Program-made: the position numbers and the translations under genes | Source of the DNA: Aquihabitans sp. G128 | Lineage (GTDB): Bacteria; Actinomycetota; Acidimicrobiia; Acidimicrobiales; Iamiaceae | Length of the DNA: 64,000 nt | Direction: 5' to 3' | Assembly (NCBI RefSeq): GCF_019048865.1 | Contig: NZ_CP077604.1 | Coordinates: 2,604,001-2,668,000, forward strand | Notes under the pieces: generated by a model | The model's input: the letters and a program-made list of their open reading frames with translations, nothing else | Databases searched by the model: none | What the model was told of the DNA's origin: nothing | Part shown: positions 60,471 through 64,000 of the stretch, in pieces | Layout of the letters: every line of letters starts with the position of its first letter | How positions within the stretch are numbered: the first letter of the stretch is position 1

Positions 60471-61139
60471 TCACAGCCACCACGACGCCGGGAGGGCGTC
60501 GTCGAGGAGGGTCTGGACGGCGTGGCGGGTGGTCTCGGCCAGCTCGGCGGCGGCCAGCGGCCCGCCGGCCGCCGGGATGGCCACCGGCTCGCCGATGGCG
60601 ATCCGCCACGCCCGACCGGTCTCGCGGCCCACCAGGGCGACCGGCACCACGGGCGCACCGGTGGCGAGGGCGGCTTCGAGGCGGGCGACCTCGAGGGTGC
60701 CTGCGTCCACCCGGCTGCGCAGCGAGCGCGAGGTGGGCAGGCCCACCAGCTGGCCGGCGCGCAGCAGGCCGGCGATCTCGTCGGTGCGGTCGAGCACGCC
60801 GCCGAAGCGGCGCACGAACGGCCCGACGGGCGCCACGTCGGGCACCCCGACCGTGCGCACGAAGCGCCCGGTGGCCTGGCGGACGCCCCGGGCCAGCACC
60901 CACGGCTCGCTGATGCCGAAGCGGCGGTTGCAGACCAGGACGGCTCCGCCCACGGCGGGCAGCTGCTCCGCACTGGAGACCTCGATGTCCCAACGCGCCG
61001 CGAAGATCGGGTCGGCCAGGGCGACCAGGTCGGGGTCGAGGCCCCACTCGTCGATGTCGAACTCGCCCCGCGCTCGCCGCTGCAGCAGGGCGAGCGCCTG
61101 GGCGCCCGGGATGCCCCGGCGGATGGCGTCGACGTTCAC
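60471..61139 (-). CDS. PlsC-like acyltransferase family protein, HX4D motif not conserved
   Basis: 222 residues from GTG 61139, overlapping the epimerase stop as GTGA. Length, position and text (EVSSAEQLPAVGGAVLVCNRRFGISEPWVLARG, then GLPTSRSLRS) match the acyltransferases next to GalE2-like epimerases, such as mycobacterial Rv0502. In active members the first block is an NHxxxxD motif; here NRRFGISE stands in its place, so the catalytic His and Asp appear absent. The later VVPVALVGRETGRAWRIAIGEPV strands are kept. Perhaps a non-catalytic partner or altered enzyme. Membrane lipid role is inferred from relatives. Confidence 0.7.
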   Translation of the reverse strand: MNVDAIRRGIPGAQALALLQRRARGEFDIDEWGLDPDLVALADPIFAARWDIEVSSAEQLPAVGGAVLVCNRRFGISEPWVLARGVRQATGRFVRTVGVPDVAPVGPFVRRFGGVLDRTDEIAGLLRAGQLVGLPTSRSLRSRVDAGTLEVARLEAALATGAPVVPVALVGRETGRAWRIAIGEPVAIPAAGGPLAAAELAETTRHAVQTLLDDALPASWWL

Positions 61140-62104
61140 GCCGCCGCCCCCTTGGAGCTCGGCGTGAGGTGGGCGACCGACGCCCACTCGTAGAGCTGGG
61201 CCACGACGTCGTCGGTGGCCCGGGGCTCGATGCCGAGCACCCGACGGGCCTCGGCGCCGTCGGCCACCCCGCCGCGCACCAGCAGCTCGCGGGTGTGCTC
61301 CGGGAGGGGGGCGCCGAGCAGCTCGGCGGTGGCGGCAGCGAGGAGCCAGCCCGGGCCGACGACCGGGACGGGGATGCGCCCGCCTCGGCGGATGGCCTGG
61401 CTGGCGGTGATGGCGCCGGGGCCGACCACGTTGAGCGGGCCGTCGTGGAGGGCGCCGGCCGCTGCGACGATGGCGTGGGCCGCGTCCTCCTGGTGCAGGA
61501 GGCAGAAGGGCAGCTCGGCCAGCGGCGGCGGGGTGGCCACCAACGGCAGCCGCAGGAAGCGGCCGAGCGGGCTGGGGAAGCTGGGCCCCACGATGGGCCC
61601 GCAGCGCAGGCCGGTGACGGGCACGCCGGCCACCTGGCCGGCCTCGACCGCCACCTGCTCGACGTGGGCCAGCGAGCGGCCGAACGGCGTGGTCGGGTCG
61701 ATGCGGGCGTCCTCGTCCGGGCGCGACGGGGCGCCCCGTCGGCGGCCGTAGACCTCGATGCCCGAGCGCACGACGATGCCGCGCAGCGACGGGCACGAGG
61801 CCGCCGCGCCCAGCACGGACACCGCCGAGGCGGCCGTGCCCAGCCGGGCCTCGGTGGGCTCGAAGCGGGCGTTGGGCTCGTACACGCCGAGGTGGAGGAT
61901 CACCTCGGGGTCGAAGTCGCGCACCAGCAGCACGGCCTTGCGCCGGTCCCGGGGGTCGATGCGGTGGAACTCGGCCCGGGTGGTGCGCCGCCGCGGCGGG
62001 TACCCGTCGATGCCGACGATCTCGGTGAAGCGCTCGTCGGCCTCCAGCAGGTTGGCCACGCGCGTGCCCAGCTCCCCGCCCATCCCGGTGATCAGCGCAC
62101 GCAT
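61136..62104 (-). CDS. NAD-dependent epimerase/dehydratase family protein (extended SDR, GalE2-like)
   Basis: A 322-residue Rossmann protein. ALITGMGGELGTRVANLL is a GxxGxxG dinucleotide loop, followed by VGIDGYPPRRRTTRAEFHRIDPRDRR with Asp at strand 2 for NAD binding. VVRSGIEVYGRR stands where the active-site Ser-x-x-x-Tyr-Gly of epimerases lies, but Lys follows poorly, so catalysis is uncertain. The later LPFCLLHQEDAAHAIVAAAG segment is usual. Paired with an acyltransferase as Rv0501/Rv0502 of mycobacteria. ATG 62104, 17 bases after the lysS stop. Confidence 0.82.
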   Translation of the reverse strand: MRALITGMGGELGTRVANLLEADERFTEIVGIDGYPPRRRTTRAEFHRIDPRDRRKAVLLVRDFDPEVILHLGVYEPNARFEPTEARLGTAASAVSVLGAAASCPSLRGIVVRSGIEVYGRRRGAPSRPDEDARIDPTTPFGRSLAHVEQVAVEAGQVAGVPVTGLRCGPIVGPSFPSPLGRFLRLPLVATPPPLAELPFCLLHQEDAAHAIVAAAGALHDGPLNVVGPGAITASQAIRRGGRIPVPVVGPGWLLAAATAELLGAPLPEHTRELLVRGGVADGAEARRVLGIEPRATDDVVAQLYEWASVAHLTPSSKGAAA

Positions 62105-62120
62105 CAGGCCTCCCCTCGGT

Positions 62121-63602
62121 TCACGACGGCCGGCCGCCCTCTACCCCGTCGCCCTCGGTCCGGTCCGTGTCGTCCGCCACGGCGGCGCTCAGCTGTTCGG
62201 GGCGCAGCGTGGGGAACAGCACGACGTCGCGGATGGTGCCCACGTCGGCCAGCAGCATCACCAGGCGGTCGATCCCGATGCCGAGGCCGCCGGTGGGCGG
62301 CAGGCCGTAGTCGAGCGCCCGGAGGTAGTCCTCGTCGACAGCCATGGCCTCGTCGTCGCCGGCCTCGCCGGCCTTGACCTGGTCCTCGAAGCGGGCCCGC
62401 TGGTCGTCCGGGTCGAGCAGCTCGCTGAAGGCGTTGCCGAGCTCGCGCCCGGCGACGATGGCCTCGAAGCGCTCGGTCATCCCGTGCAGCTCGCGGTGGG
62501 GGCGGGCCAGCGGCGACACCTCGATCGGGTACTCGGTGGCGAACACCGGGCTCCACTGGGCGGCTTCGGCGGTCTTCTCGTAGAGCTCCAGGATGAGCTT
62601 GCCGGGGCCGTAGCTGTCCTGCCACGGCACCTCGTGCTCGTCGCACAGGGCGCGGAGCTCGTCGACGGGCGTGTCGAGGCCGACGGTGACGCCGATCTGC
62701 TCGTGGATCAGCTCGGCCAGCGACGCCCGTCGCCACGGCACCGACAGGTCGAGGTCGCGGCCCTGGTAGCTGACCGTGGTGGAGCCGGTGAGCTCCTCGG
62801 CGAGGTAGGCCACCAGCTCCTCGACCAAGGCCATGATGTCGGTCCAGTCGGCGTAGGCCTGGTAGAGCTCGAGCATCGTGAACTCGGGGTTGTGCCGCGG
62901 GGACAGGCCCTCGTTGCGGAACACCCGGCCGATCTCGAACACCCGGTCGAAGCCGCCCACCACCAGCCGCTTCAGGTACAGCTCGGGCGCGATGCGCAGG
63001 TAGAGCTCCTGGTCGAGGGCGTTGTGGTGGGTGGTGAACGGCTTGGCCAGCGCACCACCGGGCACCGGGTGGAAGATCGGGGTCTCGACCTCCATGAAGC
63101 CGCGGTCCTCGAGCCAGCGCCGGGTGAGCGACACCAGCTTCGAGCGCAGCTGGAAGGCCCGGCGCGACTCGTCGGTCACCCAGAGGTCGACGTACCGCTG
63201 GCGGTAGCGGGTGTCGGGATCGCTCAGGCCGTGCCACTTGTCGGGGAACGGGCGGCGGGTCTCCGCCAGGGTGGTCCACTCCAGGACCTTCACCGACAGC
63301 TCGCCCTTGCGGGTGGTCATGACCTCGCCGCGGACGCCGATCCAGTCGCCCAGCGACAGCTTGCCGAAGGCCTCGAAGTCGGCCGTCTCGTTGGCCGGGG
63401 CGAACAGCTGGATGCGGCCGGTGGCGTCGGCCAGCTGGCCGAACACCAGCTTCCCCTGGCCCCGGCGCAGCAGCAGCCGGCCGGCGACGGTGACGATCTC
63501 ACCCGTCTCGACGCCCGGCTCCAGGTCGCCGTGGGCCGCCTTGAGCCCGGCCGCCGTGGCATCGGGATCGAAGCGGTACGGGACGGACGGGCGGTCGGGC
63601 AA
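62121..63602 (-). CDS. lysS: Lysyl-tRNA synthetase, class II
   Basis: 493 residues from a TTG at 63602 (GGAG six bases upstream); a GTG at 63674 would add 24 residues of unusual composition. The OB-fold anticodon domain has VTVAGRLLLRRGQGKLVFGQLAD; class II motif 1 is VETPIFHPVPGGALAKPF; motif 2 RVFEIGRVFRNEGLSPRHNPEFTMLELYQAYAD; motif 3 GLPPTGGLGIGIDRLVMLLAD, ending TIRDVVLFPTLRP. Essential translation enzyme. Heads a minus-strand run towards clpC in the same order as Bacillus, followed by the epimerase gene. Confidence 0.95.
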   Translation of the reverse strand: MPDRPSVPYRFDPDATAAGLKAAHGDLEPGVETGEIVTVAGRLLLRRGQGKLVFGQLADATGRIQLFAPANETADFEAFGKLSLGDWIGVRGEVMTTRKGELSVKVLEWTTLAETRRPFPDKWHGLSDPDTRYRQRYVDLWVTDESRRAFQLRSKLVSLTRRWLEDRGFMEVETPIFHPVPGGALAKPFTTHHNALDQELYLRIAPELYLKRLVVGGFDRVFEIGRVFRNEGLSPRHNPEFTMLELYQAYADWTDIMALVEELVAYLAEELTGSTTVSYQGRDLDLSVPWRRASLAELIHEQIGVTVGLDTPVDELRALCDEHEVPWQDSYGPGKLILELYEKTAEAAQWSPVFATEYPIEVSPLARPHRELHGMTERFEAIVAGRELGNAFSELLDPDDQRARFEDQVKAGEAGDDEAMAVDEDYLRALDYGLPPTGGLGIGIDRLVMLLADVGTIRDVVLFPTLRPEQLSAAVADDTDRTEGDGVEGGRPS

Positions 63603-63715
63603 CGAGGACTCCGGGATCGGGCGCTGGCGGCGCAGGATCAACCAGCCTGCCGCGTGGTGCCACGTCGGACCCAACTCTTCCGGGCGACGCCGAGCGTTGG
63701 GCGAGACTCGCCGCC

Positions 63716-64000
63716 ATGACGTTCCGCATCCGACCGCTGCAGCCTGGCGACCGCACGGCCTGGGAGCCGCTGTGGGCGGCCTACCTCGACTTCTACGCCA
63801 CGGAGCTGGCCGAAGGCGTCACCGACGAGGCGTGGCGGCGCCTCGCCGACGCCCTCGAGCCGGTGGGCGCGCTGGGGGCGTTCGCCGCCTCCGACCTCGG
63901 CGACGGCGACGGGGCGCTGCTGGGCTTCGCCCACCACACGTTCCACCGTGCCACCTGGTCGCTCACCTCGTACTGCTACCTCGAGGACCTCTACACCGAC
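63716..64000 (+). CDS. GNAT N-acetyltransferase (3' truncated by window end)
   Basis: 95 codons from ATG 63716 are visible and the frame is still open at the end. RIRPLQPGDRTAWEPLWAAYLDFYATELAEGVTDEAWRRL is the standard N-terminal alpha1-alpha2 region, and LGFAHHTFHRATWSLTSYCYLEDLYTD the central beta strands leading to the acetyl-CoA loop, which lies beyond the window. It resembles small-molecule acetyltransferases that often follow an LEDLYV strand. Divergent from lysS with about 110 bases between. Confidence 0.85.
   Translation, partial: MTFRIRPLQPGDRTAWEPLWAAYLDFYATELAEGVTDEAWRRLADALEPVGALGAFAASDLGDGDGALLGFAHHTFHRATWSLTSYCYLEDLYTD

Overview
The window is very GC-rich (third codon positions are almost always G or C), uses many GTG starts and packs genes tightly on both strands. 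Actinobacterial families are prominent: an ArsI/CadI-type lyase, DUF3516-type helicase, FdhF/YdeP oxidoreductase, DUF6204, and a GalE2/acyltransferase pair like mycobacterial Rv0501/Rv0502. Together with a Spo0H-like sigma factor beside rlmB, this suggests a free-living actinobacterium, most likely of the class Acidimicrobiia (inference; no rRNA is present). I see no prophage, insertion sequence or CRISPR array.

Layout. 1-5155: end of a dimethylformamidase-like subunit, a methyltransferase, an acetyltransferase, a sterol-desaturase-like hydroxylase, an SDR and small proteins. 5334-12306: a Ski2-like helicase, then a MoxR / DUF58 / TgpA-like membrane set in which the transglutaminase core seems replaced by YD-like repeats. 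12439-16727: one very large secreted metalloprotease with FN3 and triple C-terminal surface repeats, broken by two frameshifts. 16864-19575: tRNA-Thr and an arsenic operon (arsR, arsI, aquaporin, arsC). 19562-25510: VOC protein, MFS pump with a divergent TetR and twin operators, hydrolase, SDR, threonine ammonia-lyase.

25525-29803 is the most unusual part. A HPr-kinase-like protein and an S26B-like Ser-His peptidase are divergent. A 36-residue peptide with a YxxP motif, a KK pair and a terminal serine follows the peptidase, and three tandem, GTGA-coupled two-domain GNAT paralogues converge on it. This looks like a small peptide-modification (RiPP-like) locus without any lasso or lanthipeptide enzymes.

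29951-43313: M23 peptidase, thioesterase, DHA2-type MFS, an FdhF/YdeP oxidoreductase and its FdhD maturase separated by a lipoprotein/ABC operon and an ABC-F protein, then a NUDIX and a second ABC-F protein. 43483-53626: a housekeeping block sigH-like, rlmB, ispF, ispD, (crp), disA, radA, (dps), clpC whose order matches the Bacillus subtilis lysS-clpC-radA-disA-ispD-ispF-rlmB-sigH region; lysS lies further along on the same strand at 62 kb. 53977-64000: polyprenyl synthase, CapA-like protein, a histidine kinase and response regulator split by two genes, DAG kinase, hydrolase, acyltransferase/epimerase pair, lysS and a truncated acetyltransferase.

Five apparent frameshifts (near 10264, 14987, 15444, 29326 and 38626), three of them in C runs, point to uncorrected assembly indels; the affected genes are probably intact in the organism. 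Intergenic spacers carry paired palindromic elements (40026-40136, 41015-41101, 48647-48814) and several clean operator-like palindromes.
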